The notes beneath the pieces were generated by a model. The model saw nothing but the letters and a program-made list of their open reading frames with translations. It was not told the DNA's origin and searched no databases. DNA of 63,538 bases from Microbacterium sp. B35-30 (GTDB lineage Bacteria > Actinomycetota > Actinomycetes > Actinomycetales > Microbacteriaceae). Positions 50,545 through 59,310 of this stretch are shown one piece after another. The stretch covers positions 1-63,538 of the forward strand of contig NZ_MWLQ01000037.1 in the NCBI RefSeq assembly GCF_010634855.1, given 5' to 3'. Within the stretch, counting starts at the first letter, position 1, and the number at the start of each line of letters is the position of its first letter. A program made the position numbers and the translations under genes.

Positions 50545-53181
50545 ATGTCATCACGCTTGATCCGCGTCGGAGTCGGTCTTGCCGCATCCGCCGCTCTCGC
50601 ATTCGCTGCCGTTCCGGCAGCGGCTGCGCCGCCATCGCAGCCGACGGAGCTCCGCGGCTCGTTGCCCAGCGGCGGCCAGTACGTCCTGCACGAGCCGGCG
50701 CAATGGAACGGCACTCTGCTGACGTGGAGCCCGGGGTATGGCGGCGGAGGAGGAACAGCATCCGCCGGCCCCTCGAACGAGGTCGTGTCGTGGCTCACAG
50801 GTCAGGGCTACGCGCTCGCCGGCGCGGCGGCGGGAACGGGATGGGCGGTCGAGGATCTCCTCGTCGCGCAGCCGCAGGTCGTCGACGCCGCAACAGCAGA
50901 GCTCGGTGAGCCCGAGCACGTCGTCGCGTGGGGGTCTTCGATGGGAGGGCAGGTATCGGTCGCGCTCCTGGAGCAGCAGCCCGGCGTATTCGACGCCGCG
51001 CTTCCGCTGTGCGGGTCGATCGCAGGCGCCATTCCGATGCTCAACGGTTCGCTCGACGGCACGTACGCGCTGAAGACCCTTGTCGCCCCCGAGGATGCGC
51101 GGCTGGAGCTCGTCAATGTGACGAACGAGCCGGCGCGGCAGGCTGCGTTCAAGGAGGTGCTCGATGCCGCTCAGCAGACGACCGAGGGGCGGGCGCGGAT
51201 AGCCCTCGCTGCAAGCCTTGCCCAGATGCCGACGTGGTCGCAGACAGGCACCGAGCAGCCGGACAGGCATGACGTCGACGCGCAGCAGGAGCAGCTCTAC
51301 CGCATCTTCATGTGGGGCACGGTCTCGCCCCGGCAGCCGCTGGAACAGCGGGCGGGCGGAAACTTCTCGTGGAACACCGGAGTGGACTACGCCGACGCTC
51401 TCCGCGAGTCGGGCAACCTCCAGCTCGTCCGTCAGCTCTATCGCGAAGCCGGGCTCTCGCTCGACGAGGATCTCACGGCGCTGAACGCCGGGGACCGGGT
51501 CGCCGCAGATGAGCAGGCCGTCGCGTACATGCAGCAGAACGCCACACCGACCGGCGACATCCACGGTCCTGTCCTGTCTCTTCACGAGACCGGTGACGCC
51601 GCACCGGTCGTCGCCCAAGCGGGAACGTACGCGGATCGCGTGCGGGCCCACGGGCAGGCAGCGCTCGTCGAGCAGGCTTTCGTCGACCGCCCGGGCCACT
51701 GTGCCTATGCCGATGCGGAGGTGGCGGCGCTGGTCACCGCCCTGCAGGACCGGCTCGATTCCGGCCGATGGCAGAACCTGGCGACCCCCCGCGCCCTCAA
51801 CGACCGCGCCGATGCCATCGCCGAGAGCGGAGGCCTGGAGCGAGGGGGCACCTTCGCCCGCCATCAGCCGGGCTCGCTGCTGCGACCCGAGCGCGAACCG
51901 GACGTCTTCGCGCCACGCCCTGAGGACCCCGTGACGCGGACGGGTGCACTTCCGAACGGTGCTGCCTACACCGCCATCGCCCCCGGCGACTGGAACGGAT
52001 CGCTCGTCGTCGTGCCGGGGCGTTCCACCGCGGAGTTCGCATCGGCGGAATGGCTGCTGCAGCGCGGCACGGCGGTGATCGGATACGACCTCTCGGACGG
52101 TTGGGACCTGGTGCGCGATCGCGACAACGCCAGTGCCGCCGTCGCCCGGTTCACCGAACTCGTCGGCGCACCCGACGATGTCGTGCTCGCCGGACGCTCG
52201 CAGGGTGGACTCGTCACTCGGATCGTCGCCGATTCCGCGCCCGCATGGCTCGACGGCGCGGTGCCGATGTGCGGCGGAGGCGCCGGAGCGGTGAGCACAT
52301 GGAACTACAAGCTCGACACGGCCTTCGTCCTGCGTGAGCTGGTCGACCCGGCGTCCGCGATGCGGATCACCGGGATCGCGGATCTCGAGGCGGAGATCGC
52401 AGAGCTGAACGGGCTCGTGGCGAAGGCGGGGGGGAGCGCGGAAGGACGAGCGCGCGCGACTTTCGCGGCGGCGCTGAGCAAGATCCCCGCCGTCGACCCG
52501 GCGACAGGTGCGGAGATCACGGACCGCGACGCACGGATCGACCGCTACCTCGTCTACCTGCCGTTCGCGGTCGGCTCTCACGTGCGCGCAGGATACGAAG
52601 CCACCGTCAGCGGCACGTTCTCGTGGAACACCGATGTCGACTACGAGCGCGCGCTGCGCGACTCCGGAAGGTGGAGCGAGGTCTCGGCCGCCTACCAGGA
52701 CGCCGGTCTCTCCCTCGACGATGATCTGCGCACGCTCGCTCGAGCCGACAGGCTGGAGGCGGACCCCGCAGCGGTCGGGTTCGTCGAGCGCACGGCGTCG
52801 TTCACGGGCGACCTCACCGTGCCCGTGCTGTCGCTGAGTACGTCCGGCGACGGTGCCGGCTCGACGCAGGATGACGAGGCCTATGCCACAACGGTGCGCG
52901 AGGCGGGGGAGCGAGCGCATCTGCGTCAGGCGTTCGTCCAGGCGGAGGGGCATTGCACCTTCAACGCGGCGGAGGAGGCCGCGGCGTTCGAGACGATCTT
53001 CACGAGGATCGCCGAGGGCCGCTGGCCCTCCACGTCGCCGGACGCACTGGTCGAACGGGCGGCGGCCATCGACGAGCAGAGCGGCCTCGTGCTGGGTGAG
53101 GCCCGCTTCGATGGCCCGCGCCATGGCGGCATCCCGGCTCGGATGTGGGATGCCGACGACTGGGGCTCGTACACCGGATAA
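50545..53181 (+). CDS. Secreted tandem-duplicated alpha/beta-hydrolase-like protein
   Basis: The 878-residue protein has a Sec signal (residues 1-28, ending AVPAAAA) and two homologous halves. Half one (about 35-440) has nucleophile Ser132 in WGSSMGG and His in DRPGHCAY. Half two (about 460-870) has Ser552 in GRSQGG and His803 in EGHCTF. Both contain FSWNT(G/D)VDYxxALR(E/D)SG and DAGLSLD-like segments, which prove an internal duplication. Both catalytic sets seem intact. It should act outside the cell, perhaps releasing the compound that the PhnD-type transporter then imports (inference). ATG at 50545 with GGGAAGGG upstream. Confidence 0.82.
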   Translation: MSSRLIRVGVGLAASAALAFAAVPAAAAPPSQPTELRGSLPSGGQYVLHEPAQWNGTLLTWSPGYGGGGGTASAGPSNEVVSWLTGQGYALAGAAAGTGWAVEDLLVAQPQVVDAATAELGEPEHVVAWGSSMGGQVSVALLEQQPGVFDAALPLCGSIAGAIPMLNGSLDGTYALKTLVAPEDARLELVNVTNEPARQAAFKEVLDAAQQTTEGRARIALAASLAQMPTWSQTGTEQPDRHDVDAQQEQLYRIFMWGTVSPRQPLEQRAGGNFSWNTGVDYADALRESGNLQLVRQLYREAGLSLDEDLTALNAGDRVAADEQAVAYMQQNATPTGDIHGPVLSLHETGDAAPVVAQAGTYADRVRAHGQAALVEQAFVDRPGHCAYADAEVAALVTALQDRLDSGRWQNLATPRALNDRADAIAESGGLERGGTFARHQPGSLLRPEREPDVFAPRPEDPVTRTGALPNGAAYTAIAPGDWNGSLVVVPGRSTAEFASAEWLLQRGTAVIGYDLSDGWDLVRDRDNASAAVARFTELVGAPDDVVLAGRSQGGLVTRIVADSAPAWLDGAVPMCGGGAGAVSTWNYKLDTAFVLRELVDPASAMRITGIADLEAEIAELNGLVAKAGGSAEGRARATFAAALSKIPAVDPATGAEITDRDARIDRYLVYLPFAVGSHVRAGYEATVSGTFSWNTDVDYERALRDSGRWSEVSAAYQDAGLSLDDDLRTLARADRLEADPAAVGFVERTASFTGDLTVPVLSLSTSGDGAGSTQDDEAYATTVREAGERAHLRQAFVQAEGHCTFNAAEEAAAFETIFTRIAEGRWPSTSPDALVERAAAIDEQSGLVLGEARFDGPRHGGIPARMWDADDWGSYTG

Positions 53182-53204
53182 CGGGCCCCGGACCGCATGC
53201 GCGG

Positions 53205-53237
53205 GGCCCCGGCATCCGTCATCCGGATGCCGGGGCC
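53205..53237 (+). terminator. Terminator hairpin after the tandem hydrolase
   Basis: GGCCCCGGCATCCG (53205-53218) and CGGATGCCGGGGCC (53224-53237) form a perfect 14-pair stem with a 5-nt loop, 23 bp after the stop. Confidence 0.8.
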
Positions 53238-53249
53238 TGTGGCCCCTTC

Positions 53250-53328
53250 GAGCTGTTCACGCAGCGCCACCGCGAGTTCGCATTTCCCGCGGTGCGGGAC
53301 TTCGCCGCGCTCGTCGGCTGAGGTCTCG
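53250..53328 (+). repeat. Right direct repeat: orphan paaX 3' end
   Basis: The copy encodes ELFTQRHREFAFPAVRDFAALVG and a stop, identical in protein to the end of the PaaX-like protein at 43634-44494. It has no gene in front of it; the hydrolase terminator directly precedes it. It marks the right edge of the inserted segment. Confidence 0.85.
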
Positions 53329-53332
53329 GAAC

Positions 53333-53384
53333 CGCGAAAGGGTAGATCTCCGCACGGAACCGTGCGGACATCTACCCTTTCGCG
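53333..53384. terminator. Long bidirectional hairpin
   Basis: CGCGAAAGGGTAGAT...CCGCACGG and CCGTGCGG...TCTACCCTTTCGCG form a stem of about 23 pairs with a small internal mismatch and an AA turn. CTTT on one side and AAAG on the other suit termination in both directions, between the cassette edge and the DUF3237 gene. Confidence 0.75.
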
Positions 53385-53405
53385 ATTCCTGCCGGGACAG
53401 AGCCG

Positions 53406-53867
53406 TCAGGTGACGCGGTAGGCGACGTACCGGACGCGGCTCGCCTCACGGATGTACGACGCGACGTACACCGCGCGCTCGAACTCGGGGCGCGTGGCGG
53501 ACTCCAGCGTGAGCGCGGCACGGAAGTAGTAGGCGTCCGGGTCGACGTCGTCGCCCCGCAGCAGCGCCTCGAGTACCTCTGGGTCGCCGCTGCGCACGCC
53601 GCGGGCGCGGACATAGAGCAGCGATCCGTCGTCGCCCCGGGCGCTGTAGCGGCCGTCGATCTCGATGGAGCCGTCCGCCCGCACGGTCTGCCAGTCGGCG
53701 CCGCCGGCGAGGATCGTGCCGGTGAAATCGCCGGTGACCGTGCCGCCGACCACCGGGATGATGCGCCGATGGCCGGCGCGCGTCAGGCCGTGGTCCTCGA
53801 GCGGACCGAGCTCGGCGACGACCTCGAAGGCCGGCACGAGGGAGGGCACCGGCGGTACGCGCGTCAT
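53406..53867 (-). CDS. DUF3237-family protein
   Basis: The 153-residue beta-barrel-like protein fits DUF3237/UPF0311: PAFEVVAELGPLEDHGLTRAGHRRIIPVVGGTVTGDFTGTILAGGADWQTVRADGSIEIDGRYSARGDDGSLLYVRARGVR, then AALTLESATRPEFERAVYVASYIREASRVRYVAYRV. The biochemical role of the family is unknown, but it often accompanies aromatic degradation genes. Its start overlaps the CoA ligase stop (ATGA), so it belongs to the phenylpropanoid operon. Confidence 0.85.
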   Translation of the reverse strand: MTRVPPVPSLVPAFEVVAELGPLEDHGLTRAGHRRIIPVVGGTVTGDFTGTILAGGADWQTVRADGSIEIDGRYSARGDDGSLLYVRARGVRSGDPEVLEALLRGDDVDPDAYYFRAALTLESATRPEFERAVYVASYIREASRVRYVAYRVT

Positions 53868-55387
53868 CGGCTCTCGCCGAACCGTGCCCGCAGGTCGGCC
53901 TTGCGCACCTTGCCGGACGCGGTGCGCGGCAGCTCTTCCACCACCACGACGTTCTTCGGCAGTTTGTAGCGGGCGAGCACGCCGTCGAGGTGCGAGCGCA
54001 CGATCTCGGTGTCGACCTCGGCGCCCTCCTTGAGCGTCACGACGGCCCACGGCACCTCGCCCCAGCGGTCATCGGGCACGCCGACGACGGCCACGCCCGA
54101 GATGCCCTCGATGTCGGAGATGAGGTTTTCGACCTCGGCGGGATAGATGTTCTCGCCGCCGGAGATGATCATGTCCTTCAGCCGGTCGGCGATGAAGAGG
54201 TAGCCGTCGGCATCGAGGTAGCCGAGGTCGCCTGAGCGGAACCAGTGGTCTTCGGTGAAGGCGGCCGCCGTAGCCTCGGGCTGGCCGTGATAGCCGAGGA
54301 AGACGTTGGGCCCCGAGATCTCGATCTCGCCGACGGTGCCGCGCGGCACGACGTCGCCGTGCTCGTCGGTGATGCGCACCTCGGTGAAGAAGTGCGGGAG
54401 GCCGACGCTGCCCTGTTTCTGGCGGGTCATCGAGGGTGCCAGCGACGTCGCGCCCGGGGAGGTCTCGGTCATGCCGTAGCCCTGCGAGAACGACAGCCCG
54501 CGCTCCTCGTACGCATTGAGGATCCGGGTGGGCACGGCCGATCCTCCGCATGTGAGCTTCTCCAGCGTCGAGATGTCGGTCGCCGCCCAGTCGGGGTGGT
54601 CGGCCAGCATCTGGTACGTGGTCGGCACACCGCTCAGCATGGTGATGCCATGGCGTTGGATCTGCGCGAGCGCGCGCCCGGGCTCGAAGCCCTTCTCGAG
54701 GACCAGCGTCGCGCCTTTCAGGATCACGGGCAGCGCGCCCATGCCGAGCGAGGCGACGTGGAACAGCGGCGAGATCATGAGCGAGACGTCGGTCGAGACG
54801 ACGTCGTAGTCGACGATGCAGTTGACGGCGACCCATGTGAGGTTGCCGTGGCTCAGCACGGCGCCCTTCGGACGCCCCGTCGTGCCCGACGTGTAGATGA
54901 TGGCGGCGGGGTCGTCGAGGCCCACCTCCGCGACCGTGTGGCCGCCCGGGGCGTCGGCCACGAGGCGGGCGAGGCCGGGGTGCTCCGGCAGCCCCTCGCC
55001 GGTCACGATGACGTGGGCGATGCGCCCCGCCTCGATGCCGGGCATCGCCCGCTCCAGGAACTCCGGGTCGAGCACGACGGCGCGTGCAGCGGAGTCGACG
55101 AGGACGTGCCGCATCTCAGGGCCGGCGAGCCGCGTGTTCAGCGGCACGAAGACGGCGCCCAGCTGTGCCGCGCCGAACATGACCTGCAGGAACTGCGGGC
55201 TGTTCTCGCCGATGTAGGCGACGGCGTCGCCATGACGGATGCCGCGACGCCACAGCACTGCGGCGACGTGGTCGGCGGCAGCCGCGAGCATGCGATAGCT
55301 CAGCTCTTCGTCGCCGAAGACGACGGCCGTCTTGTCGGGGTCCTTCAGCCGCCGCTTGGCGAGCCAGAACCCGATTCCCTCGTGCAT
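53864..55387 (-). CDS. phdA: Acyl/aryl-CoA ligase, probable phenylpropanoid-CoA ligase
   Basis: The 507-residue ANL-superfamily enzyme has the P-loop YTSGTTGRPKGAVLSH, the GYGMTET motif, YxFxSGDLGYLDADGYLFIADRLKDMIISGGENIYPAEVE and the C-terminal catalytic Lys in LPRTASGKVRKADL. It would activate a hydroxycinnamic or phenylpropionic acid to its CoA ester. The function is assigned from the gene set around it, which matches phdA-E of Corynebacterium glutamicum. The ATG at 55387 follows GGGAGAGG by about 12 bp; a GTG at 55432 is an alternative. Confidence 0.8.
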   Translation of the reverse strand: MHEGIGFWLAKRRLKDPDKTAVVFGDEELSYRMLAAAADHVAAVLWRRGIRHGDAVAYIGENSPQFLQVMFGAAQLGAVFVPLNTRLAGPEMRHVLVDSAARAVVLDPEFLERAMPGIEAGRIAHVIVTGEGLPEHPGLARLVADAPGGHTVAEVGLDDPAAIIYTSGTTGRPKGAVLSHGNLTWVAVNCIVDYDVVSTDVSLMISPLFHVASLGMGALPVILKGATLVLEKGFEPGRALAQIQRHGITMLSGVPTTYQMLADHPDWAATDISTLEKLTCGGSAVPTRILNAYEERGLSFSQGYGMTETSPGATSLAPSMTRQKQGSVGLPHFFTEVRITDEHGDVVPRGTVGEIEISGPNVFLGYHGQPEATAAAFTEDHWFRSGDLGYLDADGYLFIADRLKDMIISGGENIYPAEVENLISDIEGISGVAVVGVPDDRWGEVPWAVVTLKEGAEVDTEIVRSHLDGVLARYKLPKNVVVVEELPRTASGKVRKADLRARFGESR

Positions 55388-55452
55388 CGTTGCGGAGTCC
55401 TCTCCCTCGAGGAAGGTGGTCGTTCGGGCCACGCGGCCCCTGAGCCTTGTCG

Positions 55453-55513
55453 GGTCCCTGAGCTTGTCCGGTCCCTGAGCTTGTCGAAGGGCGCTTCGAC
55501 TAGCTCAGCGACC
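55453..55513. repeat. Intergenic repeat family B
   Basis: A full hairpin copy (55470-55513: GGTCCCTGAGCTTGTCGAAG, then CTTCGACTAGCTCAG and CGACC) follows partial copies at 55453-55470. It lies between the MaoC and CoA-ligase genes of the operon. A half copy is also at 55994-56016 before degenerate ACCGGTGGG repeats. Confidence 0.8.
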
Positions 55514-55517
55514 GGGG

Positions 55518-55970
55518 TCAGGCGTAGAAGCGGTACAGCCCTCGCGCGACGACGGCGGGCTTCTCGCCGCCTTCGATCTCGATCGTCTGGTCGACGGCGA
55601 ACTGGTAACCCCCGCGCACCTCGGTCACCTCGTCGATGACGGCGTTCATGCGCACGCGGGCGCCGACGGCGACGGGCGAGATGAAGCGCACCTTGTCGAG
55701 GCCGTAGTTCACGCGCGTCGTCACGCCGGTGACGTCGAACAGCTCCGACCAGAACTTCACGGTGAGCGACAGCGTCAGGAACCCGTGGGCGATGGGCCCG
55801 CCGAAGGGGCCGTCGACCGCGCGCTCGGGGTCGACGTGGATCCACTGGTGGTCGTCGGTCGCGTCGGCGAAGAGGTTCACGCGGTCCTGCGTGACCTCGA
55901 GCCACTCGGTCCAGCCGAGGTCGGTGCCGGCGAGCCCGGCGACGTCGGCGTAGTCGACGGTGGTGGTCAT
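55518..55970 (-). CDS. phdC: MaoC-like acyl-CoA hydratase
   Basis: The 150-residue hot-dog-fold protein has the hydratase-2 catalytic motif FADATDDHQWIHVDPERA (Asp/His) and GPIAHGFLTLSLTVKFW, followed by VNYGLDKVRFISPVAVGARVRM. It should hydrate the cinnamoyl-CoA-type double bond to the 3-hydroxy ester in the side-chain pathway. ATG at 55970. Confidence 0.85.
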   Translation of the reverse strand: MTTTVDYADVAGLAGTDLGWTEWLEVTQDRVNLFADATDDHQWIHVDPERAVDGPFGGPIAHGFLTLSLTVKFWSELFDVTGVTTRVNYGLDKVRFISPVAVGARVRMNAVIDEVTEVRGGYQFAVDQTIEIEGGEKPAVVARGLYRFYA

Positions 55971-56080
55971 GGGTTCTCCTTCAGTGGGGTGGTGCTTCGA
56001 CAAGCTCAGCAACCGGTGGGCGGTGCAGCAACCGGTGGGGCGGTTCCGCAACGGGGTGGGCGGCTCGGGCGGCGGGTGGG

Positions 56081-57286
56081 TCAGGTGAAGGCCGACGCGC
56101 CGGTGAGCGCGCGGCCGACGATGAGGGCGTTGATCTCGTGCGTGCCCTCGTACGAGTACACGGCCTCGGCATCGGCGAAGAAGCGGGCGACGTCGTGCTC
56201 GAGCAGGATGCCGTTGCCGCCGAGCACCTCGCGCCCGAGGGCGACCGTCTCGCGGGCGAGGCGGGCTGTCTGCATCTTCGCGAGCGCCGAGTTCTCGTCG
56301 GCGAACGCGCCGCCGACCTCGGCGGAGCCGTCCTGCTGCAGCGACAGCTGCACGACGAGGGCGAGCGACGCCACGCTGTTGCCGAGCATGCGGGCGAGCT
56401 TCTCCTGCACGAGCTGGAAGCCGCCGATCGGCCGGCCGAACTGGTGCCGCTCGCGCACATAGCGCACGACGGCGTCGAGGACGCCTGCCTGGAGCCCGGC
56501 GGCGATCCAGGCGACGTCGGCGCGCATGGCCCGCAGGATGCGCGCCACATCCGCCCACCCGTTCACGTTCTGCAGCCGTGACTCTTCGGAGACCTGCACG
56601 CCATCGAGCGTGATGAGGGCGTTCTGCATCGGTCGCAGTGAGACCTTGCCGCGGATCGTCTCGAGGAGAACCCCCTCGGCACCGGTGGGGACGAGGAACG
56701 CCTTGACGGCGCGGTCGTCGACGTCGCGCGCGAAGACGACCAGCACATCGGATGCCGCAGCCCCGCCGATCCACTTCTTGCGGCCGTCGATCACCCAGCC
56801 GTCACCCACGCGCCGGGCGCTGGTGGCGAGTCCACCGGCGATGTCGGAGCCGTGCTCGGGCTCGGTGAGCGCGAACACCCCCTTGAGCTCGAAGCTCCGG
56901 ACGCGCGGGTCGAGCTCGGCCGCCTGTGCGGGCGAGCCGCCGAGGGCGATCGCCGCCCGGAACAGTCCGGACTGGGCGTTGTAGAGCGTGGCGACCGACA
57001 CGTCGGTGCGGGCGAGCACATAGTTGCGGAACCCCGAGTAGACGCTCGACGCCGCCTCGGCGGCATCCATCCCCTCCGGCTGCATGAGATCGAGCGGGAT
57101 GAGCGCGTCGAGCACCTCGGGGGGCATGGTCGCCGTCTCCCACGCGTCGGCGAGGAGCGGGCGGATGTCGCGGTCCAGCGCGGTCTGCAGCCGCCCGAGC
57201 GTCGCGCGGGCGGCGGGGCTCAGCCGGGCGGCAGCGATCGCGTACGGGTCGAACCCGAACGTCGCATCCGCCTCGAGCACCGGCAT
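56081..57286 (-). CDS. phdD: Acyl-CoA dehydrogenase
   Basis: The 401-residue flavoenzyme shows FALTEPEHGSDIAGGLATSARRVGDGWVIDGRKKWIGGAAASDVLVVFAR, RHQFGRPIGGFQLVQEKLARML and the C-terminal YSYEGTHEINALIVGRALTG segment; Glu in YEGTHEI is at the position of the usual catalytic base. It would desaturate phenylpropionyl-CoA-type substrates. The start is 1 bp from the amidohydrolase stop, so the genes are coupled. Confidence 0.9.
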   Translation of the reverse strand: MPVLEADATFGFDPYAIAAARLSPAARATLGRLQTALDRDIRPLLADAWETATMPPEVLDALIPLDLMQPEGMDAAEAASSVYSGFRNYVLARTDVSVATLYNAQSGLFRAAIALGGSPAQAAELDPRVRSFELKGVFALTEPEHGSDIAGGLATSARRVGDGWVIDGRKKWIGGAAASDVLVVFARDVDDRAVKAFLVPTGAEGVLLETIRGKVSLRPMQNALITLDGVQVSEESRLQNVNGWADVARILRAMRADVAWIAAGLQAGVLDAVVRYVRERHQFGRPIGGFQLVQEKLARMLGNSVASLALVVQLSLQQDGSAEVGGAFADENSALAKMQTARLARETVALGREVLGGNGILLEHDVARFFADAEAVYSYEGTHEINALIVGRALTGASAFT

Positions 57287-57287
57287 G

Positions 57288-58190
57288 TCAGCCGCCGAGC
57301 CCGAGGAGGCGCACCGCGTTGTCCTTGAGGATGCCGGGCATCGCCTCGGCCTTGAAGCGCGCGGCGCCCGAAGCGGTCGGCAGCTCGGCATCCCGCAGCC
57401 AGCGGTCGGGGGTGAGCAGTGGGAAGTCCGAGCCGAACAGCACGCGGTTCTTGAGGTACGAGTTGGCGGCGCGCACCAGCTGCTCGGGGAAGTACTTCGG
57501 GCTCCACCCCGACAGGTCGATCCACGTGTTGTGCTTGTGGGTCGCGACCGACAGGGCCTCGTCCTGCCAGGGCACCGACGGATGCGCCATGATGATCTGC
57601 AGCTCCGGGAATCGCGCGGCGACCGGGTCGAGGAGCATCGGGTTGGACAGGCCGAGCAGCAGGCCGCGCCCGCCGGGAAGGCCCGCGCCGATCCCGGTCT
57701 GGCCGGTGTGGAACAGGGCGACGACCCCCGCATCCTGCAGCGTCTCGTAGAGGCGCGAGTGTGCCGCGTCGGAGGGGTCGAAACCTTGCACCGTCGGGTG
57801 GAACTTGAAGCCCCGCACGCCGTGGTCTTCGATCAGGCGCCGCGCGTCGTCGACGACGGTCGGCTTCAGGGGATCGACCGAGCCGAAGGGGATCAGCACG
57901 TCGTTGTTGCGGGCGGCTCCTTCGGCGATGTCGGCGCTCGAGAGCGGCGACTGGCCGAGATTCGTCTCGGCATCGACCGTGAACACGACGGCCGCCATGT
58001 GCCGCTCCCGGTAGTACGCGGCGACGGCGTCGAGGTCGGGGTTCGGCCCGTCGGTGCTGAAGTACTTGGCCGCTGCGTCCCGGAGGTCGTCGGGCAGCGA
58101 CGAGTGACCGTGATGGTCGACCTCGATGTGCACGTGCACGTCGATCGCTGTGAGCGCGTCGACGTCGATCGCGGGTTCGTAGCGGGTCAT
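57288..58190 (-). CDS. phdE: Amidohydrolase-superfamily protein, probable beta-ketoacyl-CoA hydrolase of the side-chain pathway
   Basis: The 300-residue amidohydrolase-2 protein has the metal motif DVHVHIE near the N-terminus, GFKFHPTVQGF, MAHPSVPW and the catalytic Asp in FGSDFPLLTPDRWL. In the cou (Rhodococcus jostii) and phd (C. glutamicum) clusters, a protein of this family cleaves the aryl beta-keto-CoA to the benzoate. That reaction would explain how side-chain oxidation here yields 4-hydroxybenzoate for PobA. Assignment rests on family and gene company. Confidence 0.82.
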   Translation of the reverse strand: MTRYEPAIDVDALTAIDVHVHIEVDHHGHSSLPDDLRDAAAKYFSTDGPNPDLDAVAAYYRERHMAAVVFTVDAETNLGQSPLSSADIAEGAARNNDVLIPFGSVDPLKPTVVDDARRLIEDHGVRGFKFHPTVQGFDPSDAAHSRLYETLQDAGVVALFHTGQTGIGAGLPGGRGLLLGLSNPMLLDPVAARFPELQIIMAHPSVPWQDEALSVATHKHNTWIDLSGWSPKYFPEQLVRAANSYLKNRVLFGSDFPLLTPDRWLRDAELPTASGAARFKAEAMPGILKDNAVRLLGLGG

Positions 58191-58216
58191 GGGGGTCCTT
58201 CAGTCGATCAGGAGCC

Positions 58217-58260
58217 GGTCCCTGAGCTTGTCGAAGGGCGCTTCGACAAGCTCAGCGACC
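58217..58260. repeat. Intergenic repeat family B, full hairpin copy
   Basis: GGTCCCTGAGCTTGTCGAAG and CTTCGACAAGCTCAGCGACC pair almost perfectly around a 4-nt turn, between the SDR and amidohydrolase genes of the operon. Confidence 0.85.
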
Positions 58261-58287
58261 GAATCCGGCGTGCTCGGGGGCGAGGCG

Positions 58288-59217
58288 TCATGGGCGCTGC
58301 AGCTCCTCCGGGAGCGGCGGGAACTTCTCGCCGACCGACTGCAGGTCGCCGGCGGCGTCGGCGAAGCCGGTCGCCAGGTCGTCGTACGACCAGCCGCCCT
58401 CGTGGTACGCGGTCGCGACGGCCTCGGGGTGCGACCACACCTGCAGGCGGTCGCCGCCGATGCCGATGGCCTGCCCGGTGACGCCGGCGGCGGCATCCGA
58501 CGCGAGATAGGCGATGAGCCCCGCGACGTCATCCGACGTGCCGAAGCCGAGGTCGTGGCGGAAGAACGCCGGCATCGGCTCGCCCTTCTCATCTGCCTCG
58601 ACGGCGGCGGCGAAATACGGCACGGTCGCGGTCATCGCGGTCGCGGCGACGGGGATCACGGCGTTGGCGGTGATGCCGGCCTTCTTCAGCTCGAGCGCCC
58701 ACGTGCGCACCATGCCGACGATGCCGGCCTTCGCGGCGGCGTAGTTGGTCTGGCCGAAGTTGCCGCGCTGGCCCGTCGGCGAGCCGATGCAGATAATGCG
58801 GCCGGGGATCTCGTTCGCACGCATGTAGGTCGCTGCCTCGCGCACGCACGTGAAGGTGCCGCGCAGGTGGACGTTGATGACGGTGTCGAAGTCGTCGTCG
58901 CTCATCTTCCACAGCACCGTGTCGCGCAGCACGCCCGCGTTGGTGACGAGGATGTCGAGCCGCCCGAACGTGTCGACGGCGGTCTGCACCAGCTGCTTCG
59001 CGGTCTCGGTGGGACCGACCGGCAGGGCGACGGCGACCGCCCGGCCGCCCTCGGCCTCGATCGTGGCGACGGCCTCGGCGGCGGTGGCCTCGTCGACGTC
59101 GTTGATGACGACGGCGGCGCCCTGGCGGGCGAGTTCCTGGGCGTAGGCGAGGCCGAGGCCACGGCCCGAGCCGGTGACGATGGCGACCTTGCCGTCGAGC
59201 GGGGCGTGCGAAGACAT
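58288..59217 (-). CDS. phdB: SDR dehydrogenase, probable 3-hydroxyacyl-CoA dehydrogenase
   Basis: The 309-residue SDR has VAIVTGSGRGLGLAYA, INDVDEATAAEAVATIEAEGG, the VTNAGVLRD motif, the catalytic Ser region ICIGSPTGQRGNFGQTNYAAAKAGIVGM (YxxxK) and a C-terminal extension typical of the multifunctional-enzyme-like SDRs used in side-chain beta-oxidation. It would oxidise the 3-hydroxy ester to the 3-keto ester. First gene of the operon: ATG at 59217 with GAAGGAG upstream and a good promoter at 59243-59271. Confidence 0.88.
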   Translation of the reverse strand: MSSHAPLDGKVAIVTGSGRGLGLAYAQELARQGAAVVINDVDEATAAEAVATIEAEGGRAVAVALPVGPTETAKQLVQTAVDTFGRLDILVTNAGVLRDTVLWKMSDDDFDTVINVHLRGTFTCVREAATYMRANEIPGRIICIGSPTGQRGNFGQTNYAAAKAGIVGMVRTWALELKKAGITANAVIPVAATAMTATVPYFAAAVEADEKGEPMPAFFRHDLGFGTSDDVAGLIAYLASDAAAGVTGQAIGIGGDRLQVWSHPEAVATAYHEGGWSYDDLATGFADAAGDLQSVGEKFPPLPEELQRP

Positions 59218-59242
59218 GGGTGAACTCCTTCGTGTCGGATCT

Positions 59243-59271
59243 ATTGAAGTCCTAACCGTTGAGAAAGTCAA
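59243..59271 (-). promoter_or_regulatory. Promoter of the phd-like operon
   Basis: On the minus strand, TTGACT (59266-59271) and TTCAAT (59243-59248) are 17 bp apart. The promoter lies in the 93-bp gap to the divergent MarR gene, so a MarR dimer bound here could repress both. Confidence 0.6.
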
Positions 59272-59310
59272 TCATTCCGTTCCTCCATGAAGTGGACTAG
59301 CATCGTGGCC

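Noticed and set aside
44423..53328. Classical integrative element with att sites
   Set aside because: Direct repeats fit the pattern, but no integrase, excisionase, replication or transfer gene lies inside, and the target is not a tRNA. Recorded as a recombination cassette instead.
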